A DNA stretch of 22,377 bases, from contig SFLE01000027.1 of the NCBI GenBank assembly GCA_004553495.1, positions 1 to 22,377 on the forward strand, read 5' to 3'. The translations under genes and the position numbers were made by a program. Shown here piece after piece: positions 1-6,817 of the stretch (the stretch's first letter is position 1; every line of letters begins with the position of its first letter). This DNA comes from Clostridiales bacterium (GTDB lineage Bacteria > Bacillota > Clostridia > Oscillospirales > Oscillospiraceae). The notes below the pieces were generated by a model. The model saw only the letters and a list, made by a program, of their open reading frames with translations, was not told the DNA's origin and did no database searches.

Positions 1-1
1 C

Positions 2-88
2 CTTTCGGCAAAAACAAACCGCTCACGCAACGAGCTTATAAACATTCTGATTGAGGCAGCTATCAATATCGTAAAAATCGAAGAATGA
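2..88 (+). CDS. 3' end of a small protein, possibly ribbon-helix-helix type (5'-truncated by window edge)
   Basis: An open frame enters from the left edge and ends at TGA 86-88. The 28 visible residues begin LSAKTNRSRNELIN and end in IVKIEE. The pattern of a basic NRSRNELI segment followed by an amphipathic helix resembles the second half of Arc/MetJ-like ribbon-helix-helix DNA-binding proteins, which often act as antitoxins or small repressors. This is a motif impression from a short fragment and the start lies outside the window. A perfect hairpin begins three bases after the stop, which supports this being a real gene end. Moderate confidence that it is coding, low confidence in the family. 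Confidence 0.45.
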   Translation, partial: LSAKTNRSRNELINILIEAAINIVKIEE

Positions 89-90
89 CC

Positions 91-119
91 GAAGGGACGG
101 AGCAATGCTCCGTCCCTTC
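91..119. terminator. Perfect hairpin after the first gene (terminator-like, no strong U-tract)
   Basis: Fourteen bases (GAAGGGACGGAGCA, 91-104) are followed after one base by their exact reverse complement (106-119). It starts directly after the TGA at 86-88, as a terminator would. On the plus strand it is followed by ATATATTAAAAAA rather than a run of T, so termination would be weak. It could instead be a dispersed intergenic palindrome. No second copy was noticed in this window. Confidence 0.5.
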
Positions 120-158
120 ATATATTAAAAAACCGCCCCCAATTGACTGCTTCTTTTT

Positions 159-355
159 TTATTTTGTGAGTCTTATCATGTTGCCGTCTATGTCAGACAC
201 CTTGCGGGCACCGCACATATACATTGCGTCGGAGAACTCGGCCTTGAGCTTTTGGATGTAAACTCTTATGCCTTCCGTGCCGCCGCCGTAGTAGCTCACG
301 AGCACGGGGCGGCAAATCATGACCGCGCCTGCTCCAGCACTTCCTTGTATGTCAT
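159..355 (-). pseudogene. Remnant of alpha-hydroxy-acid-oxidizing (FMN) protein, internal deletion
   Basis: A well-formed start (AAAGGAGAGAG, then ATG at 355) encodes MTYKEVLEQAR, then meets TGA within two codons. In another frame, from about position 325 to TAA at 159-161, lies VMICRPVLVSYYGGG followed by a segment with EGIRVYIQKLKAEF, CGARKVSDI and MIRL. The start matches the N-terminus, and the second segment the C-terminal GRP...GGG.EGV..Y..KL..EL...M..CGA..L.DI motif, of clostridial alpha-hydroxy-acid-oxidizing proteins (FMN-dependent, lactate-oxidase-like, normally around 340 residues). The middle of the gene, including the FMN barrel and catalytic His/Arg, is missing. The junction lies in GCGCGG, where the two frames share sequence. 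No function is expected. The family is recalled from memory and not checked against a database. Confidence 0.6.
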
Positions 356-385
356 TTTGCTCTCTCCTTTTTTGTCTATGCCGCC

Positions 386-391
386 ATTATA
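386..391 (-). promoter_or_regulatory. Possible -10 box for the oxidase remnant
   Basis: The minus strand reads TATAAT, 31 bases upstream of the ATG at 355, with a ribosome binding site between. The best -35 candidates (CTTCTT at 17-base spacing, TTGCTT at 20) are poor and overlap the T-tract of the terminator at 416-451. The remnant therefore probably had its own promoter, downstream of the operon terminator. Confidence 0.35.
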
Positions 392-415
392 AAACAGCTA
401 TCGCCAAAAAGAAGC

Positions 416-451
416 AAAAACATACCGACATCGAAAATCGATGCCGGTACG
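416..451 (-). terminator. Intrinsic terminator of the reductase/SDR operon
   Basis: On the minus strand CGTACCGGCATCGA pairs with TCGATGTCGGTATG (two G-T wobbles, TTT loop) and is followed by TTTTTGCTTCTTTTT. It lies about 125 bases past the stop of the last short-chain dehydrogenase gene and reads in the same direction. It separates that operon from the oxidase remnant. Confidence 0.75.
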
Positions 452-577
452 CTTTTAGGGGATTACTGCCGACGTATGCACCCGACGGCGTTTGAGGGGA
501 GGAAGGGCCCCTCGGTTTGGGGAGGGTAGATCTGAGAAAATTACATCTGATCTGAAAGGAGAAATGTATACAGATAA

Positions 578-1375
578 TTACGGTCTTACGGTCTCGCCGT
601 CGCCGTTTGCACCGTCGATAACAGTCTTGGTGCCGAAGATGTGGGATGCCCACGGGGAGATGTAGTACAGGATGAGGTATGCGACCTCTTCGGGAGTTGC
701 GGCGCGCTTATCGTAGGTGCCGGAAACGAGAGCTGCGTAGCGCTCCTCGGGGCTCATCGCGTCGCCAAGTGCGTTTTTGCCGATGCGAGCGAGCATGTTG
801 GTGTCGACACCGTCGGGGTTAACGCTGTTGACATTGACGCCCTGGGGGCCGAGCTCACGGGCAGCGGACTTCATAAGTCCCTGGACTGCGTGCTTGGATG
901 CGCAGTAGATGGCCATGCCGGGGCTGCCGACAACGCCGCCAATGGACGAGGTGATGACGATGGAGCCGTGACCCTGCTTTGCAAGAACATCGCCGCCGTA
1001 CTTGAGCATGTACATCACACCAAGGACATTGATGCTGAAGACCTTTTCAAAGTTTTCCTTGCTCATCTGATTATTAAACTCCCACTTGCCTTCGTAGCCG
1101 GCGTTGGGAACGACGGAGTCAATGTGGCCGAAGTGAGCGAGTGCGCCGTCAACGAATGCCTTGACCTGCTCCTCGCAAGTTACATCGGCGACATTTGTCC
1201 ACAGTCTGTCGGGGCCGAGCTCGAGCTCAGCTGCGAGCTTTGCGACCTTATCTGCGTCACGGCCGGAGAGGGCTATCTTTGCGCCCTCTGCCTTGAGTGC
1301 AAAGCACACTGCTCTGCCGATGCCGCCGGTTGCGCCGTTAACGAGAACGACTTTATCTTTAAGCTTAAGATCCAT
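578..1375 (-). CDS. Short-chain dehydrogenase/reductase (SDR), operon gene 6
   Basis: A 265-residue classical SDR that should oxidise or reduce a carbonyl/hydroxyl group with NAD(P)(H) in the cytoplasm. The nucleotide-binding turn is NGATGGIG (residues 13-20; N replaces the usual leading T). NAG is at 91-93, the structural Asn at about 116, the catalytic Ser at 143/144, and YCASK gives Tyr157 and Lys161. Length is slightly above the 250 typical of the family because of a charged C-terminal tail ending ETVRP. The start follows AGAAAGGATACAATC. It lies 30 bases after the preceding SDR gene and is the last gene before the terminator at 416-451, so it is read as part of the reductase operon. The substrate is unknown; hydroxysteroid, sugar and aromatic alcohols are all possible for this superfamily. 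Confidence 0.9.
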   Translation of the reverse strand: MDLKLKDKVVLVNGATGGIGRAVCFALKAEGAKIALSGRDADKVAKLAAELELGPDRLWTNVADVTCEEQVKAFVDGALAHFGHIDSVVPNAGYEGKWEFNNQMSKENFEKVFSINVLGVMYMLKYGGDVLAKQGHGSIVITSSIGGVVGSPGMAIYCASKHAVQGLMKSAARELGPQGVNVNSVNPDGVDTNMLARIGKNALGDAMSPEERYAALVSGTYDKRAATPEEVAYLILYYISPWASHIFGTKTVIDGANGDGETVRP

Positions 1376-1405
1376 GATTGTATCCTTTCTGAATTTAACT
1401 TGTTA

Positions 1406-2161
1406 TCAGCAGCAGGTCCAGCCGCCGTCGCAGGACACGATCGCGCCGTTTACATACGACGACTCGTCCGCTGCCAGATAAATTATCGTGCTGTCCAGCT
1501 CGCCGTCAACGCCGGCTCTGCCCATGGGCACGCGAGAATTTATCCACGGTCCGAGCATTTCCATTGCCTCGGGGCTGTTGGATTCCGAGGGGAAGAAGCC
1601 CGGGCACACGCAGTTGCAGGTGATGCCGTGCTTGCAAAGCTCGCAGGCGACCTCGCGAGTGAGGTTTACAACGCCGCCCTTGACTGCACAGTAGTTGGAG
1701 ATGGCGATCTCGCCCGTGCCGATGCGGCCGAACAGAGATGCGTTATTGATGATGCGGCCGTAGCCGGCTTTGATCATTTCCTTGCCGAACTCGCGGATGC
1801 AGCGGAACACGCCGGTGAGCTCAAGGTCAAGACCGTGCTGCCAGAAATCATCGGGAGTCTCGGTGATGGGATAGAACGGGCCGCCGCCTGCATTGTTGAC
1901 GAGGATATCGACCTTGCCGAACTCGTCGATAGTGGCCTTGACGGCTGCCTTTATATCGTCAAGCTCGCAGATGTCGCACTTGACGGGCAGGCACTTAACG
2001 CCCTTTGTCCTTACCTCCTGTGCGACCGCATCGAGCTTTTCCATGCGGCGTGCAAGCAGGACGATATCTGCGCCCTGACCTGCCAGTGCGAGCGCAAACT
2101 GACGGCCAAGACCGCTAGATGCGCCGGTGATGACTGCTACTCTGCCATGAAGATCAAACAT
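1406..2161 (-). CDS. Short-chain dehydrogenase/reductase (SDR), operon gene 5
   Basis: A 251-residue classical SDR. The start at 2161 (MFDLHGRVAV) is preferred over an in-frame ATG 11 codons upstream because AAAGGAGGTACGAT sits just before it. Motifs are TGASSGLG (12-19), NNAG (89-92), Ser142 and YCAVK (Tyr157, Lys161). The position that usually carries the tetrad Asn (as in N-L-T-G-V-F) reads ELTGVF here, so Asn appears to be replaced by Glu114; this needs an alignment. It starts 17 bases downstream of the frameshifted DUF3237 gene and is followed after 30 bases by a second, clearly different SDR (different coenzyme-binding and substrate-loop sequence). This suggests two separate carbonyl/alcohol steps in one pathway. 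The C-terminus ends WTCC. Confidence 0.9.
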   Translation of the reverse strand: MFDLHGRVAVITGASSGLGRQFALALAGQGADIVLLARRMEKLDAVAQEVRTKGVKCLPVKCDICELDDIKAAVKATIDEFGKVDILVNNAGGGPFYPITETPDDFWQHGLDLELTGVFRCIREFGKEMIKAGYGRIINNASLFGRIGTGEIAISNYCAVKGGVVNLTREVACELCKHGITCNCVCPGFFPSESNSPEAMEMLGPWINSRVPMGRAGVDGELDSTIIYLAADESSYVNGAIVSCDGGWTCC

Positions 2162-2178
2162 ATCGTACCTCCTTTGTC

Positions 2179-2644
2179 TTACAGGGGCAGACACTCATAC
2201 TCGTAAATGTCGAGCATGAGCTTGCCGGGCTTCTTTGCGTTATCGAGCTTGCCGACTGCAAAAACGAACATCTTGTCAAGCTTGGGGTCTGTTGACTCGA
2301 TGGGGCTTGCAAAATAGACATCAACGCCCTTTTCGATATTACCTGCTGCAAACTCCTTTATCTCGTCGACAGTGCAGAAATCGGCCTTGCCGGTGTAGGG
2401 CACATAGACCAGAGTGCCGTCATTGAGCTTTAATGTTATGCGGCCGTCGAGCTCAAAAACGCCGTTGTAGCGCAGAAGCTGCGTGACCTCGCCGCCGGGG
2501 ACAACCTCGCCGATGATCTCGGTCTGGGTGAACACTTCGCCGGACTTGGGAACGGAGTTTACACGAACACCGCCGCCGACAGAGGGGTAAAAGCCCCAGC
2601 ACTCAAGGTCGATATCAGCGGAAATTGTTCAAATCGTTAGCCAT
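2179..2644 (-). pseudogene. DUF3237 (UPF0311) family protein, frameshifted after codon 9
   Basis: A good ribosome binding site (GAAAGGAGATAAAAC) and ATG at 2644 give MANDLNNFR and then TGA at 2615-2617. One base later the frame continues without interruption as ADIDLECWGFYPSVGGG..., through DGRITLKLNDGTLVYVPYTG, to TAYEYE-like end IYEYECLPL at 2179. With the frame restored the product is about 154 residues, close to the 162 of the upstream paralogue, with which it aligns (DG..VYVPYTGK against DG..IYMPYQGR; STDPKLDKMFVFAVG against TDDPRYEWLNHTFCIG). Without the first segment the only start would be a GTG at 2535, giving 118 residues. Either a one-base indel (biological or assembly) or +1 slippage at CGC-UGA-U explains the structure; an indel is more likely. 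The function of DUF3237 proteins is not well established. Confidence 0.7.
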
Positions 2645-2659
2645 GTTTTATCTCCTTTC

Positions 2660-3148
2660 TCACTTCTTGGTGCGAACGGCGTAAACATCGTAGCGCACGA
2701 CAACGGGGTCGGTGAATTTTGCAACGCCGAAGCCGATGCAGAAGGTGTGATTGAGCCATTCGTAGCGGGGATCGTCGGTCTCGAGCTGATAATGTATCGC
2801 ATTGCGCACCTGCTCGGGGAAGATAAACTTCTTATATTTAAGAACATCCTCGTAGCCGCCGATGTCGTTTCTGCCCTGATAGGGCATGTAGATCTTTGCA
2901 CCGTCATCGGTCTCGATGGTTGCGCGGACATTGACATTCTGCGTGCCGTTGGGTGTGCCGTGGCACCAGTCGCCGCCGAAGGGCTTGAGCTTGCCGTTTA
3001 TCTTGTCGCCCTTTACCCAGCCGCCTACGATGTAGCCTGTAAGGCGGAAGCCGCCGAAGATCGAGGGGTCGTAGACTTCAAAATTGGGGTCGCAGTCTGC
3101 TGCGTAGGAGAAAAGGTACTCTAATTCATAAGGGATGAGATCTCTCAT
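2660..3148 (-). CDS. DUF3237 (UPF0311) family protein, operon gene 3
   Basis: An intact 162-residue protein with no signal peptide or membrane segment. Features I associate with DUF3237/UPF0311 are the GGDW motif, a VRATIETDDGAKIYMPYQG strand pair, the FxxP..Y.LET.DPRY.WLN segment and the closing VVRYDVYAV strand. The family is predicted to be a small beta-barrel and its activity is poorly characterised. The start has AAAGGAGCAGAAATCGTT before it, and the stop is 15 bases from the ATG of a second, frameshifted paralogue. Placement between a flavin ene-reductase and two SDRs suggests a small-molecule role (binding, isomerisation or hydrolysis of the pathway substrate), but this is inference from context only. 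Confidence 0.8.
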   Translation of the reverse strand: MRDLIPYELEYLFSYAADCDPNFEVYDPSIFGGFRLTGYIVGGWVKGDKINGKLKPFGGDWCHGTPNGTQNVNVRATIETDDGAKIYMPYQGRNDIGGYEDVLKYKKFIFPEQVRNAIHYQLETDDPRYEWLNHTFCIGFGVAKFTDPVVVRYDVYAVRTKK

Positions 3149-3174
3149 AACGATTTCTGCTCCTTTCTTTTGAT

Positions 3175-3203
3175 TTGTCCATGCCGGAAGCCGGCATGGA
3201 CAA
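3175..3203 (-). repeat. Perfect intra-operon hairpin between reductase and DUF3237 genes
   Basis: TTGTCCATGCCGG (3175-3187) is followed after three bases by its exact reverse complement (3191-3203). It lies in the 66-base gap after the ene-reductase stop. No T-run follows on either strand, so it is better read as an mRNA processing or stabilising stem than as a full terminator. Confidence 0.6.
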
Positions 3204-3214
3204 CAGTTTCATAT

Positions 3215-5170
3215 TCAGCGATCGATGCTCATTGCCGCAAAGAAGCCGCTGCGTACCGCAGTGCCTATCTTGCCCATCTTCACGCTGTCGCCCATGGCGA
3301 TGGTCTTGGTGTAGTACTTTGCCTTGAGTGCGTCAACAAGCTCTGTTCTGGGCTTCATGCCGAGAGCGTTGATGACGGTGTCTGCGGGGAGATACTCGGT
3401 GCTGCCGTCTTCCTTCTCGACGGTGACGCCGTTTTCGTCGACGCTGAGCACCTTGGTCTTGGTCATCAGGCGAACGCCGAGCTTGGTCATCTTTGCGCAG
3501 ATGCAGTCGCGGTTGATGAACATTGCGTCCTTTGCCATGATGTCTGCCATCTCAACGATGGTGACGTTCTTGCCGTAGTCGAGCGCCAGCTCATAGCCGC
3601 CGTCGCAGCCGGACTCGCCGCCGCCGCAGATGACGATGTTGTCGCCCTTGACAAGGCCGTGATCCTTATGTACCTCGTACATATTGAAAACGTTCTTGCC
3701 GTCAAGGCCGGGGATCGGCGGGCACACGGGAACGGTGCCGGTGCTGACAAAGATCCAGTCGGCAGCCTCAAGGACGGGGTCGTCGGCCTTGATCTCGGTG
3801 TTCAGGTGGATCTCGACGCCGAGCTTATCCATCTGTACTGCATAGTACTCGAACAGGGCGCGGATGTAGTTTTTAAACGAAGATGTCGCAATGACACGGG
3901 CGGTGCCGCCAAGGTGGCCGTCCTTTTCGTATATGGTGACCTTGTGACCCTTGAGTGCGGCAACACGGGCAGCTTCAAGGCCGGAGGGGCCTGCACCGAT
4001 GATAACGATGTTCTTGGGGTCGTTGGTCTTTTCGATCTTGAACGCTCTCTCCTCGCCTACCTGGGTGTTGACAGAGCAGGAGATCTTGGTACGGCGGTTC
4101 CAGATACGGCCGATGCAGTCCTCGTTGCAGCGCAGGCAGGGACGTACATCCTCGCGGTGGCCTGCAAGCAGCTTGTTGGGGATATCGGGGTCGGCGATGA
4201 GCGCACGGCCGAGGATGGCGAAGTCTGCCTTGCCGGAGGTTATAAGATCAAGTGCGGTGTCGGGGTCATGAGTGCCGCCATTAAGGATGGGCTTGGAGAT
4301 GTTCTCTCTTGCAAAGTCACAGACATAGCTCATGCAGGCAGGACCCTGGTAAGAGGGCGGGAAGATGTAGTCAAGGCGCTCGTAGGAGCCTGCGTCAACG
4401 TCAAATGCGTCGATGCTGCACTTCTGAAGCCACTCGACGAGCTCCTTGGACTCTTCGAAGGTACGGCCGCCTTCCCAGCCGTGGTCAAGAGCGATGCGGA
4501 ACAGGATAGGCATGTCCGGACCGACTACGGAGCGGACGGCCTCGACCATCTCACGGGCAAAGCGGGTGCGGTTCTCGGCAGAGCCGCCGTACTCATCGGT
4601 GCGGTGGTTGAACACCTTGGACATGAACTGGTCGATGAGGTAGCCTGCGTGGGCGTGGATCTCGATAGCGTCAAAGCCTGCGTCGCGGGCAACGCCTGCT
4701 GCGTACTTAAACGTCTCCTGAAGATCCTTGATCTCCTGCCTTGTCATCTCACGGGTGAGGACATCGGGCTTGAAGAAGGTGGGCTGCTCGCAGGAGGAGA
4801 TGAGCTTGTCGCCAAACTCGTTGGGGTAGCCGTTGCGGCCGGTGCCCGGGGTCATCTGGAGGCAGATCTTTGCGCCCCAGCGGTGGACTCTCTCGACAAG
4901 GTCGGTGTATGCGGGGATGGGGATGTCGCTATCAAGGGTGCCCTCGTGGGAGCCCTGTGCGATCTTCTCGGTGAGCGGAGTGCAGCCGGTGATTATCATG
5001 CCGACGCCGCCTCTTGCGCGCTCTTCAAAGTAATCGATCTCCCAGTCGGACTTTGCTCCATAAGGGAGGGATGCGTTGTGGCCCATAGGAGAAAGCACGA
5101 GGCGATTCTTGATCTCCATTTTGCCTATCTTAAACGGGGTAAAAAGAGGGCTGTAATCTTTCTTTTCCAT
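3215..5170 (-). CDS. NADH:flavin oxidoreductase / ene-reductase with 4Fe-4S and FAD domains (BaiCD / 2,4-dienoyl-CoA reductase family)
   Basis: A 651-residue cytoplasmic protein with the full domain order of this family. An old-yellow-enzyme-type FMN barrel (about 1-340) carries HAHAGYL (172-178), the substrate/active-site signature. A 4Fe-4S site follows as C345-x2-C348-x3-C352-x12-C365. The FAD and NAD(P)-binding Rossmann parts carry GAGPSG (392-397) and GGGESG (516-521). Electrons would pass NAD(P)H to FAD to 4Fe-4S to FMN and reduce an activated C=C bond. Relatives act on dienoyl-CoAs, bile-acid intermediates (BaiCD, BaiH), steroids, flavonoids and cinnamates, so substrate cannot be assigned from family alone. 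Length matches the usual 640-670. It follows the MFS gene by 92 bases and precedes the DUF3237 genes, all on the minus strand; the start has AAAGGAGCAAATCAAA before it. Nothing appears truncated. Confidence 0.92.
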   Translation of the reverse strand: MEKKDYSPLFTPFKIGKMEIKNRLVLSPMGHNASLPYGAKSDWEIDYFEERARGGVGMIITGCTPLTEKIAQGSHEGTLDSDIPIPAYTDLVERVHRWGAKICLQMTPGTGRNGYPNEFGDKLISSCEQPTFFKPDVLTREMTRQEIKDLQETFKYAAGVARDAGFDAIEIHAHAGYLIDQFMSKVFNHRTDEYGGSAENRTRFAREMVEAVRSVVGPDMPILFRIALDHGWEGGRTFEESKELVEWLQKCSIDAFDVDAGSYERLDYIFPPSYQGPACMSYVCDFARENISKPILNGGTHDPDTALDLITSGKADFAILGRALIADPDIPNKLLAGHREDVRPCLRCNEDCIGRIWNRRTKISCSVNTQVGEERAFKIEKTNDPKNIVIIGAGPSGLEAARVAALKGHKVTIYEKDGHLGGTARVIATSSFKNYIRALFEYYAVQMDKLGVEIHLNTEIKADDPVLEAADWIFVSTGTVPVCPPIPGLDGKNVFNMYEVHKDHGLVKGDNIVICGGGESGCDGGYELALDYGKNVTIVEMADIMAKDAMFINRDCICAKMTKLGVRLMTKTKVLSVDENGVTVEKEDGSTEYLPADTVINALGMKPRTELVDALKAKYYTKTIAMGDSVKMGKIGTAVRSGFFAAMSIDR

Positions 5171-5226
5171 TTTGATTTGCTCCTTTGCTTCTTTTTTCTT
5201 GTTTGCTAAACATCGTCGTCCCGACC

Positions 5227-5246
5227 GTCGGCTCGAATGAGCCGAC
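5227..5246 (-). repeat. Hairpin between the MFS and ene-reductase genes
   Basis: GTCGGCTC (5227-5234) pairs with GAGCCGAC (5239-5246) around a GAAT loop, 17 bases after the transporter stop. No T-tract follows on the minus strand. It may set the relative level of transporter and enzyme mRNA. Confidence 0.45.
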
Positions 5247-5262
5247 AGCCTGTGGTGTGTGT

Positions 5263-6549
5263 TTATGCGTTTGCGCTTGCTTTCTCGCCTGATTCGATGG
5301 CCTTCTTCTCGTCAACGACCTTCTTGATGGGCTTGCAGCCGACGAAGATCATGATAGCGAGGACGATGCCGAGGAAGCCGAAGAGCTTGAACATGCCGCT
5401 GTAAGAGCCGGTGATGTCATATGCAGCGTTCAGTACGGGCATACCGAAGGCAACACCGCAGTTCATAACGGCGATCATGATGCCCATGATCTGGCCCTGT
5501 GCGCGGTTGCCGAAGATCTGCAGGGTGTAAACGGGGAGGGTTGCTTTGAGGATGCAGAACGAGCCGCCGAGAAGGATGGTGCCGAAATACATCATGCCGA
5601 TGGCAGGTGCGGTAGCATAGATGAACACCGATGCGATAGCCATGATCGAGTACGCGACCATGCAGGTACGGATGCCAAGCTTGTCGGCGAGGATGCCGAA
5701 CGGCAGCTGCAGCACAATGTTTGCTGCGTACATGACAGACAGCATCACGCCACCGTCATAGCCGAGGTCGGAGGAGAAAATTGCGATGTTGCATATTGCG
5801 CCGTAGATGATGAGGCCGAACAGGCCGATGCCTATAGTTCCGCACCAGAACTGCACGGACTTGTATGCTTCCTTGGAGGTTACGCCGTAGGGGATGATCG
5901 CGCCGCTTTCGTCGGCGATCTTGACCTTGTCGTTCCACATGGGCTTTACGCCGTACTTCTCAGGGCTGTCCTTGAGGAACACTATGAGGACGATGGCGGT
6001 GAAAACAACGATAGCGCAGTTGATGTAGAGGGAGGTGGTCCAGCCGATGGTGTTGATCCAGTTGGAGACTATCGGGCTGAAGATAACGCCTGCAAGGCCG
6101 GAGCCGATAGCGGTCGCGGAAAGCAGGGTGCCGGTGGAGTGGGCAAACCACTTGCTGAATATGATCGAGCAGGATGCGCCCGAGCAGAAGCAAAGGGAGA
6201 TGCCCTGAAGGATAGCTGCGAGGTAGAACATCCAGATGACGGTGCCGTTTGCGTACAGAATAACGCCGACAATCATCAGGATCGAGCAGAACGAGATCAT
6301 CTTCTTGAGGCCGAACTTATCAACGAGCTTGCCGAAGAAGATACTTACTATGGCGTTTGCGCCGCCGTTAAGTGTGATGGTCAGAGCATATGCTGTGCGG
6401 GACACCTCGGGATGTGCATTGAGGATGGGCTCCATGTACAGGGTAACTGTGCTCAGCGTGATGCCGGCATATACAAACTGCATGAGTACAAGCAGTATCA
6501 ATACGACCCATGCGTATTTGCTGCTTTTTACGAGTCCGCTTTTTTGCAT
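5263..6549 (-). CDS. MFS transporter (OFA-like), operon gene 1
   Basis: A 428-residue membrane protein with the spacing of a 12-helix major facilitator. The first helix is AWVVLILLVLMQFVYAG and motif A between helices 2 and 3 reads GKLVDKFGLKK (73-83). A central hydrophilic loop of about 35 residues (from SPEKYGVKPM to TSKEAYK) separates the halves, followed by a charged cytoplasmic tail. The N-terminal pattern, with the loop TVTLYMEPIL before helix 2, resembles the oxalate:formate antiporter (OFA) subgroup, which move carboxylates and other organic acids. It is the promoter-proximal gene of the operon and so probably imports the substrate or exchanges it for the product. The start has AAAGGAGTTTGAAACA before it. 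A leader of roughly 110 bases is predicted from the promoter at 6669-6698. Confidence 0.88.
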   Translation of the reverse strand: MQKSGLVKSSKYAWVVLILLVLMQFVYAGITLSTVTLYMEPILNAHPEVSRTAYALTITLNGGANAIVSIFFGKLVDKFGLKKMISFCSILMIVGVILYANGTVIWMFYLAAILQGISLCFCSGASCSIIFSKWFAHSTGTLLSATAIGSGLAGVIFSPIVSNWINTIGWTTSLYINCAIVVFTAIVLIVFLKDSPEKYGVKPMWNDKVKIADESGAIIPYGVTSKEAYKSVQFWCGTIGIGLFGLIIYGAICNIAIFSSDLGYDGGVMLSVMYAANIVLQLPFGILADKLGIRTCMVAYSIMAIASVFIYATAPAIGMMYFGTILLGGSFCILKATLPVYTLQIFGNRAQGQIMGIMIAVMNCGVAFGMPVLNAAYDITGSYSGMFKLFGFLGIVLAIMIFVGCKPIKKVVDEKKAIESGEKASANA

Positions 6550-6650
6550 TGTTTCAAACTCCTTTATACATTTTTTATCTGGTTGAAATTGACGCTTGCA
6601 AGTGCCGCAGCGTTAAGGTCTCTCTGCCGTTCCCGTCGAAACAGCTCCAC

Positions 6651-6663
6651 CGTGCTGCCTTTG
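6651..6663 (+). promoter_or_regulatory. Putative operator copy 1 (CGTGCTGCCTTTG)
   Basis: This 13-base element matches the GGTGCTGCTTTG copy at 6807-6818 apart from its first base and one inserted C. It falls at the predicted transcription start of the operon, a classic repressor position. It is assigned as an operator by repetition and position only. Confidence 0.4.
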
Positions 6664-6668
6664 TTAAG

Positions 6669-6698
6669 ACTTTAGCATGCTTTTTTGCCTCTGTTCAA
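6669..6698 (-). promoter_or_regulatory. Predicted operon promoter TTGAAC-N18-TAAAGT
   Basis: On the minus strand TTGAAC (6698-6693) and TAAAGT (6674-6669) are separated by 18 bases. It is a moderate match to the sigma-A consensus, which fits a regulated promoter. A perfect TTGACA also occurs at 6723-6718 but lacks a good -10 at usable spacing. Confidence 0.45.
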
Positions 6699-6775
6699 CT
6701 GCATTTCGCCAAAAAAGTGTCAATTGTGATTTATCATTTGCACAAAGAAAAATCAGGAAATATCTGAGGGAAATA

Positions 6776-6817
6776 AAAGCAGCACCGTCGCTTTTTTACA
6801 AGCTTTGGTGCTGCTTT
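6776..6817. promoter_or_regulatory. Inverted repeat holding operator copies 2 and 3; terminator-like on minus strand
   Basis: AAAGCAGCACC (6776-6786) and GGTGCTGCTTT (6807-6817) form a perfect 11-base inverted repeat around 20 bases. The right arm overlaps the -35 box of the regulator promoter. On the minus strand the stem is followed by TATTT directly after its closing TTT, so it could also stop or attenuate minus transcription. A dual role or a dimer operator are both compatible. Confidence 0.5.

Noticed and set aside
564..665. Plus-strand 33-codon frame with AAAGGAG and ATG near 564
   Set aside because: The start signal is good, but the peptide is antisense to the SDR 3' end, ends at once in TAG and has no protein-like features. 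It is most likely chance.
641..2206. Long plus-strand open frame (521 codons) opposite the two SDR genes
   Set aside because: It is antisense to two well-supported enzymes, has low-complexity Ala/Asp/Val/Cys-rich composition, no ribosome binding site and no family motif. It is a shadow caused by codon bias.
2154..2351. Minus-strand 65-codon frame overlapping the DUF3237 gene end
   Set aside because: It is out of frame with the family match at 2179-2644 and has no independent support.
3170..5209. Plus-strand open frame of 679 codons opposite the ene-reductase
   Set aside because: Antisense to a complete, motif-rich enzyme gene; no start signal and no recognisable domain.
578..6549. Assignment as a bile-acid 7-alpha-dehydroxylation (bai) operon
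   Set aside because: A BaiCD-like reductase, SDRs and an MFS gene are present, but no BaiB ligase, BaiF CoA transferase or BaiE dehydratase is seen and two DUF3237 genes are foreign to it.
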